Positions 17,442 to 26,534 of a DNA stretch of 64,000 nt are shown here, in pieces. The stretch spans positions 1 to 64,000 of the forward strand of contig JAHJJF010000065.1 in assembly GCA_018823135.1 (NCBI GenBank), in the 5' to 3' direction. The notes under the pieces are model-generated. The model saw nothing but the letters and a program-made list of their open reading frames with translations, was not told the origin of the DNA and did not search any database. The translations under genes and the position numbers were made by a program. This DNA comes from Pseudomonadota bacterium. GTDB taxonomy: Bacteria > Desulfobacterota > Desulfobulbia > Desulfobulbales > CALZHT01. How positions within the stretch are numbered: position 1 is the first letter of the stretch; the number at the start of each line of letters is the position of its first letter.

Positions 17442-17616
17442 AGTTTTTCCTCCAGTAATCGATTTTTCCGCATCATGCCTGCCGGGCCGGATAAACATCC
17501 GTCGTTGAATATTTTCTGGGTCTTCGGCATGCAGCTCAAAGGTATAGAAGTTAGCTAAATAATTAACTTCTTAACCATCTTAGCTGAATACCCGGCGGGT
17601 GTCAACATAAAATCTT

Positions 17617-17638
17617 CCCCCGGGATTTCCCCAGGGGG
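17617..17638 (-). terminator. Possible terminator of purC
   Basis: A GC hairpin (CCCCC-GGG-ATTT-CCC-ca-GGGGG in plus orientation) lies 25 bp past the purC stop. The T-run after it on the minus strand is short (ATTTT), so the terminator is weak or only a hairpin. Confidence 0.4.
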
Positions 17639-17662
17639 CAAAAAATATCCGCACCCGCCAGG

Positions 17663-18547
17663 TCAGGATCCGATGATCCGGGTAACTGCTTCACCGTAAC
17701 GGGCCGCAGTTCTTGAGAGGATATCCTCGGGAAGTTTCGGTGGTGGCGGGGTCTGATCCCAGTCAAGAGACAACAGATAATCCCGCAGAAACTGTTTATC
17801 AAAACTCGGCTGTCCGCTGCCGGGTTTATACTCATCCATCGGCCAGAACCGGGAAGAATCCGGGGTCAGCACTTCGTCAATGAGAATCAACTCGTTGTTA
17901 TCCCAACCCAGTTCAAATTTGGTGTCTGCAATGATAATTCCTTTGGTCCGGGCAAAATCCGCTGCCTTTTCATAGAGTCGGATGCATACATCAGATATCC
18001 GCCTGGTTTCATCGACTCCCATAAGATTTTCCATCTGCTCAAGAGAAATATTTTCATCATGTTCGCCAAGTGCCGCTTTTGTTGAAGGCGTAAACAGCGG
18101 TGTAGGAAATTTATCCGACTCCAGTAAGCCCTTGGGTAAATCAACTCCACAGACAGTGGTATTTTTCTTATACGCCTTCCAGAAGGATCCGGAAATATAA
18201 CCGCGGACAATGCACTCAACCGGCAACGGCCGCGCTTTTTTCACCAACATGCTGCGCCCCTCAAGAATCTTGCGGTATGGTTTACATACAGCTGGAAACT
18301 GATCCACATCAGCGGTGATCAGATGATTGGGAAGAATACCTTTGAGATAATCCAGCCAGAACAGCGATAATTTCGTAAGTATGGCGCCTTTGCCGGGGAT
18401 GGGGTCATCCATCACAACATCAAAGGCAGAAATCCGGTCCGTGGCGACCATTAACAGTTTGCCCTCAACCTCATAAAGGTCTCGCACCTTGCCCCTGTGA
18501 ATGAGGTTGAGATTTCCAAACCGGGTTTCGGTTACTGGTTTTGTCAT
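17663..18547 (-). CDS. purC: Phosphoribosylaminoimidazole-succinocarboxamide synthase (SAICAR synthase)
   Basis: The 294-residue enzyme joins CAIR and aspartate using ATP in purine synthesis. Family features are HRGKVRDLYEVEGKLLMVATDRISAFDVVM at the N-terminus, then VECIVRGYISGSFWKAY, DTKFELGWDN and LIDEVLTPDSSRFWPMD, followed by PSFDKQFLRDYL. The length is that of the longer class of PurC (about 290-300). The start ATG 18547 has GAGGA nearby. It lies downstream of the fructokinase gene on the same strand with a 76-bp gap, and may be a separate unit. Other purine genes of the window (purE, purD) are 14 kb away. Confidence 0.97.
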   Translation of the reverse strand: MTKPVTETRFGNLNLIHRGKVRDLYEVEGKLLMVATDRISAFDVVMDDPIPGKGAILTKLSLFWLDYLKGILPNHLITADVDQFPAVCKPYRKILEGRSMLVKKARPLPVECIVRGYISGSFWKAYKKNTTVCGVDLPKGLLESDKFPTPLFTPSTKAALGEHDENISLEQMENLMGVDETRRISDVCIRLYEKAADFARTKGIIIADTKFELGWDNNELILIDEVLTPDSSRFWPMDEYKPGSGQPSFDKQFLRDYLLSLDWDQTPPPPKLPEDILSRTAARYGEAVTRIIGS

Positions 18548-18623
18548 GAATGTGTCCTCAAATCTTTTTCAGTTATAAGTTATGCATAAAAGTACATGCA
18601 GTTTTTAAAACAATAAAATCTTT

Positions 18624-19478
18624 CTACAAATATTCCGGCATCTGCGGAGTCGCCCCGTTTTGCGAAGCAACGTATGCGCCTCGCTTATTAGCCCTCGCCA
18701 GACTCTCGGCCCAGGGCACTCCTTTTACATACCCTTCAATCAGGGCGGCGAAAAACGAATCACCGGCGCCCACCGTATCTGAAATCTCAACTTTGACGCC
18801 GGAATCTTCAAAGTACTGATCACCGGTTACAAGCCATGCCCCCCGGGAACCTTCGGTGACAACCAGCACCTTGATATCAAAGCGCTCAAGAAGATTACGT
18901 GCTGAATCTTTTTTTGACTCGCCGCCGCATCCCGACCATCCGGCAATCTTAAGCAACTCATGGCCATTGACCTTTGCTATATCATTTTGCCCAAGAGAGT
19001 CAAGAACAAGTTCAGGGGTAGTAAAGGGAGGTCGCAGATTTACATCATAAAACCGTCTGGACGCCTTTGCCCGTAATTTACCGATAACATTTCTACTGCG
19101 ACTGTCCCTTTGCGCCAGAGTGCCGAACACCAGGTCAAATTTCGAGTCTCCTGCAAAATCCATCGCCAGACCTTCATCCAGATTGTCCCAGGCTGCAGGC
19201 GCGATGATTTCAAAATGCGGCTCATTATTACCATCCACCGTTACCTGCACCTCTCCGGTGGGAAGATCGCCGCGCTGCAGACCATCCAGGGGAAGGCCCA
19301 GTGCCTTGAATTTTTCTACGGTAGCCTCGCCCAGGATGTCGCTACCGATCCTGCTGATGATGCCGATTTCAACCCCAAGGGTGTGAAGGTGATATGCGAC
19401 ATTGACCGGCGCGCCGCCCAATACTTTTCTCCCATCCGGGAACATGTCCCAGACAACCTCTCCCACTGCTATGATCAT
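18624..19478 (-). CDS. PfkB-family carbohydrate kinase, probable fructokinase
   Basis: The 284-residue protein has the ribokinase-family start MIIAVGEVVWDMFPDG, the GGAPVNVAYHLHTLG substrate site, and the C-terminal PfkB signature SDTVGAGDSFFAALIEGYVKG with the catalytic Asp in GAGD. The subgroup with VNVA and DLVFGTLAQRD resembles bacterial fructokinases. Its place just downstream of sucrose synthase suggests it phosphorylates the fructose released by sucrose cleavage. The start ATG 19478 has GGAG seven bases upstream. The gap to the sucrose synthase gene is 162 bp and includes a 12-bp tandem repeat. Confidence 0.88.
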   Translation of the reverse strand: MIIAVGEVVWDMFPDGRKVLGGAPVNVAYHLHTLGVEIGIISRIGSDILGEATVEKFKALGLPLDGLQRGDLPTGEVQVTVDGNNEPHFEIIAPAAWDNLDEGLAMDFAGDSKFDLVFGTLAQRDSRSRNVIGKLRAKASRRFYDVNLRPPFTTPELVLDSLGQNDIAKVNGHELLKIAGWSGCGGESKKDSARNLLERFDIKVLVVTEGSRGAWLVTGDQYFEDSGVKVEISDTVGAGDSFFAALIEGYVKGVPWAESLARANKRGAYVASQNGATPQMPEYL

Positions 19479-19593
19479 TGGCCTGCTCCAAAAGACATAT
19501 TTTCAACTGTTACAGGAAATCCCCTTCTCGCTTAACAAAGCGATCAAAGTCAGCGACAAACAGGAATAATTAAATATTTTTATTGTTCTTCCA

Positions 19594-19629
19594 CTTTGTG
19601 CCTGCCTTTGTGCCTGCCTTTGTGCCTGA
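19594..19629. repeat. Three-copy 12-bp tandem repeat
   Basis: The unit CTTTGTGCCTGC occurs three times head to tail, the last ending in A. It lies 11 bp past the stop of sucrose synthase, between it and the fructokinase gene. Such a repeat may vary in number between strains. Confidence 0.9.
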
Positions 19630-19640
19630 TGTAAGCCGGC

Positions 19641-22031
19641 CTAGCGGATCTCTTTCGCCCTGTTCTTAAAATAGAGATTATACAGGAGATGACAATACTC
19701 TCCCAATCGTGATTTAGCCTTCTGGGAAATTGAATATTTCCAGAAGCCATACACCTTGGTTAACCGGGTCAATCGCTGGCAATGGAGGTCCCAGGTGAAA
19801 TGGGTGCGGGCCCTCTCCATTCCCTTTTTTGATATTTCCAGCCAGTATTTGTTGTTGCCGGCTGCCTTATCGAAAAAATCACAGATTTTGGCAGTCATGT
19901 AATCCGGGTCCGTAGGATTGATCAAAAAACCGGACTTGCCGTTTTCAATGATTTCCAGGGGGCCGCCGAACTGAGTTGCAAACACCGGCAGCCCGGAATG
20001 CATTGCCTCAAGGATAGTGAGGCCGAAGGCTTCAAACAATGCGGGTTGCACAAAAATTCCCCCTCGGTCAGCCATCATCCGGTAAATTTCCCCGGTTTCC
20101 TCGCTGGACAATACCTTGCCGATCCAGCGGATGTTTCCGGCAAGCTCATACTTTTCTATGAGCTCGTGCATCTTGCGTATTTCAGCTGCCTCTTCATGAT
20201 CTCGGGAGCTTTCGGGATCAAGCTTGCTGGCAACAAACACCAGATTCGCCCGCTTGCGCAGCTCCTGGTTTCGGCCATAAGCCTCAACAAAACCGGTGAG
20301 GTTCTTGATGCGATCAAGTCTGGCAATGGAAAAAATCGGCGTTTTATTCTGATCGTCAAGGTGACCGAAACAATCCTGATCCTCGGTTTCAAAAATCATG
20401 GTTTTGAGCTCGGCAAACTTCTTTTTCTTTCTCTTTCTTTTCTCCTTATATGGAAAAAAAACGGCATTATTCACTCCGGGAGGAATCACATTAAACCTGG
20501 GATGAAAAAGATCAATGCCGCGAACGACCTGCATTAATCCAGGCATTGTGAAAAACTGATATGATTCATACTGACCGATTGAGCTGTCCGTCCCGGTAAT
20601 TTCCTGCTTTGTGCTGGTAACGATGAAATTGGCCTGATTCATCGACATCAGGTCCGCCATGAACTGGACACTGAAATTATATTCTTTTTCAAAATCCTGC
20701 CAGTACAGATCGCTGAACAGATATTTGGATTTTTCCAGCGCATGGGCAATGTTACACTGAATGACCCCCATACTTTTTGACAGCTGGGTGGCAACAAGAT
20801 TTCCATCGGAATAATTACCGACGATCAGGTCCGGCAATCCATCGAACTCTTTACCAATCTCATCCTCAACGTCAACTGCGAACTGGTCAAGGTACGGCCA
20901 CACCTTGAATCTGGAAATCCAGAGCGGCACAACCTCTCCCCGCTGATCCACAAAGGGAACCCGCAGAATAAAAACATTCTTGGTGCCATGAACCTTTTCA
21001 AGCCGCTGGTTTGATGTAGTGCCTTCATGCTCCGGGATCAACCTGGTGACAATAATGATCCGGGGACTGATCGGCAAACCCGATCTCCTGATGTCCTCTT
21101 CGAGATAAGTTTCCAACGCCCTGGCCTGATCCAGCACATAGACAACCTGGCCGCCGGTATCCGGGCGTCCCAGGACATTTTCCTGACCGAACCAGCCATG
21201 TGGTGATATCAAGGCGATTTTTGAAACCATTGGTATTCTAGCAAGAAACTCTTCAAGGGTCGCTTCGTTGGGCTGCTCAAGAATATCCTGAAGCAGATGA
21301 ATCGTTTCAAGGATCCGCTCCCCGGTGTCTCCCCAGCCGTCGAGAAATCCCAGTCCCTTCAGTTTGGACCGCAGATACGCCATGTCTTCCGGGCAATCGC
21401 AACGTTCCAGGAAATCCACCGCATCCTCAAGGGCGCTTTCAAGTTCACCGGTGTTCCGTATCCTGCCGCCGTCAAGAAGAAGCTGCACCCCATGAAGATG
21501 ATGCAGTTTAAGAAATTCATAGAGCACGTGATTCCAGCGCTCCGGCTGCCTGGCAAGACTTGCCGACATATACCTGTTGAGATGCCGAATACCGTTGCCG
21601 ATGGTCTCCGGATCTTTCAGGTTCGGCCCGTAATCATAAAAAGAGGCGAGATTAATTTCCATGGTCCGCTGATTATAGGGCAGATCCGGTTTAATCAACC
21701 GCTCTTTGATATCCAGAAATTCTCTGGTGGAAAGTTCTATGATTTCATGCTGGTGACCGTTGAGTGAATAAATCCGGCAGGTTGCCTGTCGGTGACGGTA
21801 AACGATTATCAGACGCTCCCGGAGGTTGAGTATTTCCTGGACTTTGCTCAAGAATCGTCTGGAAGTGGACAGGGACGGCAATCCATCGTGGTCGGCAACA
21901 TACTGTTGTAAAGCAAGCAATATGTCGTTTCTGAGGATGATCTTGTTATCGGTTGTTAAAAGCTGTGATAAAAAATCCAGCAGCACAGGAATCTCAGAGT
22001 CATCGATGAAACTCGACAGGGATTTATTCAC
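19641..22031 (-). CDS. Sucrose synthase
   Basis: The 796-residue protein is a GT-B glycosyltransferase of family 4. An N-terminal helical region of about 270 residues leads into the catalytic part, with SPHGWFGQENVLGRPDTGGQ (nucleotide-sugar and acceptor site), HALEKSKYLFSD, PVDQRGE-type loops and the donor motif EAFGLTILEAMHSGLPV. Sucrose synthase reversibly converts sucrose and NDP to NDP-glucose and fructose. Length and layout match bacterial SuSy (about 790-800). The start was set to GTG 22031, which has GGGAGG five bases upstream, rather than TTG 22046. It overlaps the end of SPS by eight bases, so translation is probably coupled. Confidence 0.93.
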   Translation of the reverse strand: MNKSLSSFIDDSEIPVLLDFLSQLLTTDNKIILRNDILLALQQYVADHDGLPSLSTSRRFLSKVQEILNLRERLIIVYRHRQATCRIYSLNGHQHEIIELSTREFLDIKERLIKPDLPYNQRTMEINLASFYDYGPNLKDPETIGNGIRHLNRYMSASLARQPERWNHVLYEFLKLHHLHGVQLLLDGGRIRNTGELESALEDAVDFLERCDCPEDMAYLRSKLKGLGFLDGWGDTGERILETIHLLQDILEQPNEATLEEFLARIPMVSKIALISPHGWFGQENVLGRPDTGGQVVYVLDQARALETYLEEDIRRSGLPISPRIIIVTRLIPEHEGTTSNQRLEKVHGTKNVFILRVPFVDQRGEVVPLWISRFKVWPYLDQFAVDVEDEIGKEFDGLPDLIVGNYSDGNLVATQLSKSMGVIQCNIAHALEKSKYLFSDLYWQDFEKEYNFSVQFMADLMSMNQANFIVTSTKQEITGTDSSIGQYESYQFFTMPGLMQVVRGIDLFHPRFNVIPPGVNNAVFFPYKEKRKRKKKKFAELKTMIFETEDQDCFGHLDDQNKTPIFSIARLDRIKNLTGFVEAYGRNQELRKRANLVFVASKLDPESSRDHEEAAEIRKMHELIEKYELAGNIRWIGKVLSSEETGEIYRMMADRGGIFVQPALFEAFGLTILEAMHSGLPVFATQFGGPLEIIENGKSGFLINPTDPDYMTAKICDFFDKAAGNNKYWLEISKKGMERARTHFTWDLHCQRLTRLTKVYGFWKYSISQKAKSRLGEYCHLLYNLYFKNRAKEIR

Positions 22032-24213
22032 TTCGACCTCCCTCAAAGAATCGATAATGTCTCATGCCATCAAGAATTCCCGCTGCATACTCCTGCTTAC
22101 TGAAATACACTCGTCTTAATCCTTTTAATTTTTCAAGTTCCTTGCTGTAATTCCCGACAACTACGCCGCTTGTGTCGCCCCGCAGCATATCTTCATCATT
22201 TCCGGAATCACCGCAGACAACAATATCGGGGAGTTGTATTTCCCATTTATAACTCAGATAGCGGACCGCTTTGCCTTTGGACGCCCGATACGGCAAAATA
22301 TCCAGAAACTGGCCGTTTGAAAAAATAAGGTTATAGCGGATTTTTCTTGCCTGCAAGGCCTGATGGACCATGGCAAGATAATCCGGATTATCTTCCATGT
22401 AGTAACTTATCTTAAAGCGTTGCTGGGTTTCCTTCTCCTGTAATTCGAGAAAATCGAGTTTGGCAAGTTCAAGTTTGATCGCCTCGGGTTTCCAGTTATG
22501 TGCGATATGCTGTTGCCAGCCTTTATCCGGATTGAGCCGCGGACCATAATATATTTCCGTACCCACCGAACAGATTATGATATCCGGCACCGGGATGGTG
22601 TTTTCCTTCAGATATTCCAGGGTCAGACTGAGACATCTTCCCGTTGCCACGCCCCAACAGACCTTTTGGCTATTGGCAGCCAGCAGAGATAAAATCTCCT
22701 CCATGGATTCATCTTCGCCCACCAGGGTATTATCGACATCGGTTATAAGCAACTTATTGACAAACGCCAGACGCTGACCGATAGCCAGGGGCTTTGCGAC
22801 TGTCGCAACCAAGCCGTCGCCGGGCATCTCATGCAAAGCTTCCTTGACAAGCTCCACGGTTTTTTCACAATGAGTAGCCCAGGAGTAATGTTCGCGAACA
22901 CCAATAATACCGTTCCTGGAGTAATCCTCCCACAATTCCTTATCAACCAGTATTTTACGGCAGGCAGCAGATAACTCCTCAGGTTTTGTCGGGTCAACCA
23001 GGATGCCGTTATTACAGTTGCCGATTATATCAGCAGGGCCTCCCTCTCGAGTGGCAACAATCGGCAAACCGCATGACGCAGCCTCGATCAGGGTGAGGCC
23101 GAAAGGCTCAACAAGGGCCGGGTTGACAAATACACCGCGACTTTCAGCGCAGAGCCGGTAGAGTTCCGGAACCTCCAGAGTAAAATCGTGTTTTTTAGGA
23201 ATGGCGAGTTTTCCATAGAGATCATAACGGTCCATGAGCAGAAGCATTTCAGTGAGGACATTTCGCTCATTTTCCTCCATCAGATTGATGCTCTTTCTTA
23301 TCCCTGCAAAAATCGCCAGATTGGCAATGGCCTGGAGTTCCTTGTCTTCCCCGTATGCAGTAATCAATCCGGAGATATTTTTCCGCTGATCCGGTCGGCA
23401 GAGCACCAGGATGAACGGTTTATGCGGACCTACCCAGAAACGATGCAATTCATGGAGAAGAACCATGTGGGCATGCTTGGTCTGCTCGGTCTCCAGATTA
23501 AAATCAAGCTGTGTGTCATAATACGGATAAAATGTCTCAACATCGATTCCCGGAGGAATGACCATGAAATGCCCGTCTGAAAAGTTTTCATAGAGAGCGT
23601 ATTGATTATCGATCTCATGGTGGGTGCTGGTTATTATCCGTTCGGCATCCTTGATGATTCTCTTTTCCGCATCAATTCTGAAATCAATGCGGTATCGCCT
23701 GTTGATCTCCTCCGAGGTCATTCCTTCGGACAATAATTTACTTTTTTTATGCTGGCCCATGGAATGACCGGTAAAGATAAAAGGCGTCGCGAAGATGCTT
23801 GCCAATTGACGGGCAACATAGCCGCCATCTGCATAATGGCCGTGAAAAAAATCAGGCACGTTACCTTCTGATTTTATGAACTTGAGAGTTTTATCAACGA
23901 ACTCATCAAGGTGCGGCCATAAGAGTTCTTTACGGATATATTTAAGGCCGCCACAACGGATACGCACGATACGCGCTTTTTCGGATAAAGCCTCAATGGG
24001 CTTGGAATAATCTTCGGAAACCGCTTTGTCTTTAATGAGCCTGGTTACAAGGTCAACCCGGGCGACATCCGGGTGTTGGGTCAGGGCCTGAGCTAACTCC
24101 AGAACGTATTTTACCTGGCCGCCGGTATCGGCATCGCGCCCGAGTTCAGGAGATCTTCCCCTGATGAGGCCGTGAATACTGAACAGTTGAATGTACAAAC
24201 CAGAAATTGCCAT
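22024..24213 (-). CDS. Sucrose-phosphate synthase with C-terminal sucrose-phosphatase domain
   Basis: The 729-residue protein has an SPS-type GT4 domain (residues about 5-460: HGLIRGRSPELGRDADTGGQ, HGHYADGGYVARQLA, TGHSMGQHKK, EPFGLTLIEAASCGLP) and a C-terminal HAD phosphatase (LLITDVDNTLVGEDES with the DxDNT nucleophile motif, then VVCGDSGNDEDML). Together they can make sucrose from UDP- or ADP-glucose and fructose 6-phosphate. The C-terminal part looks intact, with all HAD motifs, so it may be bifunctional. The start ATG 24213 follows AGGAG. It heads the SPS-SuSy-fructokinase unit, with mutL upstream (58 bp). Confidence 0.94.
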   Translation of the reverse strand: MAISGLYIQLFSIHGLIRGRSPELGRDADTGGQVKYVLELAQALTQHPDVARVDLVTRLIKDKAVSEDYSKPIEALSEKARIVRIRCGGLKYIRKELLWPHLDEFVDKTLKFIKSEGNVPDFFHGHYADGGYVARQLASIFATPFIFTGHSMGQHKKSKLLSEGMTSEEINRRYRIDFRIDAEKRIIKDAERIITSTHHEIDNQYALYENFSDGHFMVIPPGIDVETFYPYYDTQLDFNLETEQTKHAHMVLLHELHRFWVGPHKPFILVLCRPDQRKNISGLITAYGEDKELQAIANLAIFAGIRKSINLMEENERNVLTEMLLLMDRYDLYGKLAIPKKHDFTLEVPELYRLCAESRGVFVNPALVEPFGLTLIEAASCGLPIVATREGGPADIIGNCNNGILVDPTKPEELSAACRKILVDKELWEDYSRNGIIGVREHYSWATHCEKTVELVKEALHEMPGDGLVATVAKPLAIGQRLAFVNKLLITDVDNTLVGEDESMEEILSLLAANSQKVCWGVATGRCLSLTLEYLKENTIPVPDIIICSVGTEIYYGPRLNPDKGWQQHIAHNWKPEAIKLELAKLDFLELQEKETQQRFKISYYMEDNPDYLAMVHQALQARKIRYNLIFSNGQFLDILPYRASKGKAVRYLSYKWEIQLPDIVVCGDSGNDEDMLRGDTSGVVVGNYSKELEKLKGLRRVYFSKQEYAAGILDGMRHYRFFEGGRSE

Positions 24214-24271
24214 TTATCTCCTGTCGTATTTACCGGAATGAATTCTAATTAAGACAAATCTTGCCTATATA

Positions 24272-26197
24272 TCAGGTCCTCCGGAACCACTTCTTTATCT
24301 CATCCCCTGTAAAACATTTCACCACCGGTCTTCCATGGGGGCAATGGGAAAAAACATCCGCCTCTTGCATTTTTGCAAGGAGATGTTCGATTTCTTCATC
24401 CTGTAAAGAATGACCGGCCTTGATCGCCGCCTTGCACGCCAACCCGGCGAGGACGCTTTCCATCCCCCGGGGGGATTGTAACGCCGCATCATTTCCCCGG
24501 GCCGAAAACCTTTCAAAAATCCCCTGCAGCACCTCCTCGGGAAGCAGATCCTTAAGAATCGCCGGAACCGCCTTGATCACATAACTTGCACCGCCGAATT
24601 CCTCAAGCTCAACCCCTAACGCGGCAATCTCATTTTCATACTCTTTGACCATGGCTCTTTCCTCAGGTTCAAACTCCAGGACCTTTGGGAAAAGCAGTTT
24701 CTGGCCGGCAATGGCACCTCTTGAAAAATCCTTTTTCAATTCCTCGAAAATCAGGCGCTCCTGGGCGGCATGCTGATCAATTACCACCAGCCCCTTGTCT
24801 GTTTCACAGAGCAGATAGGAATTCATCAGCTGACCGATGGGCCGTATAAAACTCCACCCCATTGTAACAGATGTCGCGCCGGAGTCAAAAAAAGACTCAT
24901 GAATGACCATACCACAGGCGCTTGTAGCGGGCACTTGCTCACTATCAGGATATGCCACTTGCTGGTGCTGCGGTTCATTTTTTTCAGAATTATTGTCACC
25001 GAACAGGGATGTATATCCAGGGGTTGCCGCAGGTTCTGCAGCCTTTATGTTTTTTGGAAAAACCGACTGCCTCACCCACTGATGCTCTATGGCAAAGGGC
25101 GCCTGTCTGGCGGACAAACCCTCTTCTCTGGACGGCCTTTCTTCTTCACTGATTATCGGCGTCCCAAACAGGGAATACTTCAACTCTTCCTGAAAACGCC
25201 GGAGGGCCTTGCTTACTTCTAAAATAATGAGTTGATGCACAACGTTGGGTTTATGGAAACGGATCTCCTGCTTGGTGGGATGAACATTGACATCGATATC
25301 CCCACAGGGAAGATCTATAAAAATAACCCCTGCCGGATGCCCACCCTTCATCAGGAAACCGCGCATGCCCTCAGCAACCGCGTGAGCCACCATCCTATCC
25401 CTGACGATTCTGCCATTAACGAACATCCTGAGCCTTGCGTTGACTCCCATATCCTCGGGTGGGAATAAAAGTCCGGAAACACTTATCCCTGCTGAAGATT
25501 CAGTTTCCACATCTCTTTTTCCCAGGGATATGAGCAATCCGCCAGAGCGACCGCCCAGAAGTCGCAACACCCTTTCCTCCGGGGAATCGGAATCCGCCGG
25601 CAGGTTAATGATCTCTTTGTTGTTTACCGAATAGGAAATGCCCAGTTGATGAAGAGCCAACCCGTAATTACGGATGACCTCTTCTATATGAAACAGCTCA
25701 GTCCTGGTTGATTTCAGGAATTTCTTTCTTGCAGGAACATTACTGAAGAGATCTTTCACCTCCATAACCGTACCAAAAAAGCTGCCGGTTTCATGGACCT
25801 TTAAAACCGTTCCATACCGAACTTCAACTTTGGATCCGAGAGATGCAGCCGCGGGCCGCGAGATGATCGTCAGGCGGGACACCGAGGCAATACTGGGGAT
25901 CGCTTCCCCCCTGAAACCCAGGGTTTTAATCTCCCCGAGTTGCCGCTCATCAATAAGCTTACTGGTGGCATGCCGCTCAAGACACAGAAGCAGATCATCC
26001 TGGTCCATGCCGGCCCCGTCATCAATCACCCGTATGAGTCTGGTTCCGCCGCCTTCTATCTGAATTGTAATATGCCGGGCGCCGGCGTCTATGGCATTTT
26101 CGATAAACTCCTTGACCACGGACGCCGGCCGCTCCACGACCTCACCCGCGGCAATCTGGTTTGCTAAATTTTCTGGAAGGATCTTTATCTTTGACAA
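24272..26197 (-). CDS. mutL: DNA mismatch repair protein MutL with endonuclease motif
   Basis: The 641-residue protein has the GHKL ATPase domain (ANQIAAGEVVERPASVVKEF, DDGAGM, GFRGEAIPSIASVSRL; residues 1-330) and a C-terminal dimerisation domain with the metal motif DQHAAQERLIFEE (DQHAX2EX4E) and CPHGRP. The motif marks MutL proteins that nick DNA themselves, typical of bacteria without MutH. The start is a TTG at 26197 (MSKIKILPENLANQ) with no clear ribosome site, but alignment to family starts supports it. The gene is followed by the sucrose unit and preceded by a dispersed repeat and the M23 peptidase. Confidence 0.96.
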   Translation of the reverse strand: MSKIKILPENLANQIAAGEVVERPASVVKEFIENAIDAGARHITIQIEGGGTRLIRVIDDGAGMDQDDLLLCLERHATSKLIDERQLGEIKTLGFRGEAIPSIASVSRLTIISRPAAASLGSKVEVRYGTVLKVHETGSFFGTVMEVKDLFSNVPARKKFLKSTRTELFHIEEVIRNYGLALHQLGISYSVNNKEIINLPADSDSPEERVLRLLGGRSGGLLISLGKRDVETESSAGISVSGLLFPPEDMGVNARLRMFVNGRIVRDRMVAHAVAEGMRGFLMKGGHPAGVIFIDLPCGDIDVNVHPTKQEIRFHKPNVVHQLIILEVSKALRRFQEELKYSLFGTPIISEEERPSREEGLSARQAPFAIEHQWVRQSVFPKNIKAAEPAATPGYTSLFGDNNSEKNEPQHQQVAYPDSEQVPATSACGMVIHESFFDSGATSVTMGWSFIRPIGQLMNSYLLCETDKGLVVIDQHAAQERLIFEELKKDFSRGAIAGQKLLFPKVLEFEPEERAMVKEYENEIAALGVELEEFGGASYVIKAVPAILKDLLPEEVLQGIFERFSARGNDAALQSPRGMESVLAGLACKAAIKAGHSLQDEEIEHLLAKMQEADVFSHCPHGRPVVKCFTGDEIKKWFRRT

Positions 26198-26252
26198 GGT
26201 TATTCGCTAGTTAACTCAACTTTCTGACTTATTCAAATTTATTGAAATTATT

Positions 26253-26377
26253 GATGGACTCGTAGATAAGCGAGAGAAACGAGACTTCGAAAAATCGCTG
26301 TAGAAAAAGGTCCACCACACAAAATCAACATGTTACAAGCAATAACTCGATGAAATCAGTCTTTTTACGATTTCATC
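26253..26377. repeat. 125-bp dispersed repeat, copy A
   Basis: This segment (ends GATGGACTCGTA and ACGATTTCATC, near-inverted) shares a core of about 75 bp with 39480-39605, in opposite orientation: TCGAGTTATTGC, AACATGTTGAT, TTGTGTGGTG and ACCTTTTT are common. It lies between mutL and the M23 gene, outside coding sequence. The ends look like short terminal inverted repeats, as in MITE-like elements, but no transposase is inside. Confidence 0.75.
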
Positions 26378-26432
26378 AAATTATGCAGTTATATTAATAA
26401 ATAAGTGCCATTGATTCACTATCAGAAAAAGC

Positions 26433-26491
26433 CAGGAGTCAGGATAACTGATTGTACCGCATTTCTTCTGGATTCGGACTCCTGACTCCTG
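26433..26491. repeat. Inverted repeat with 12-bp arms
   Basis: The arms CAGGAGTCAGGA (26433-26444) and TCCTGACTCCTG (26480-26491) are perfectly complementary with a 35-bp spacer. It lies past the M23 stop on the minus strand. No T-run follows, so it is not a plain terminator. Confidence 0.7.
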
Positions 26492-26534
26492 AATTTCAGG
26501 TGCTATGCTAACTCAGAAAATTCAGTTGAATACG

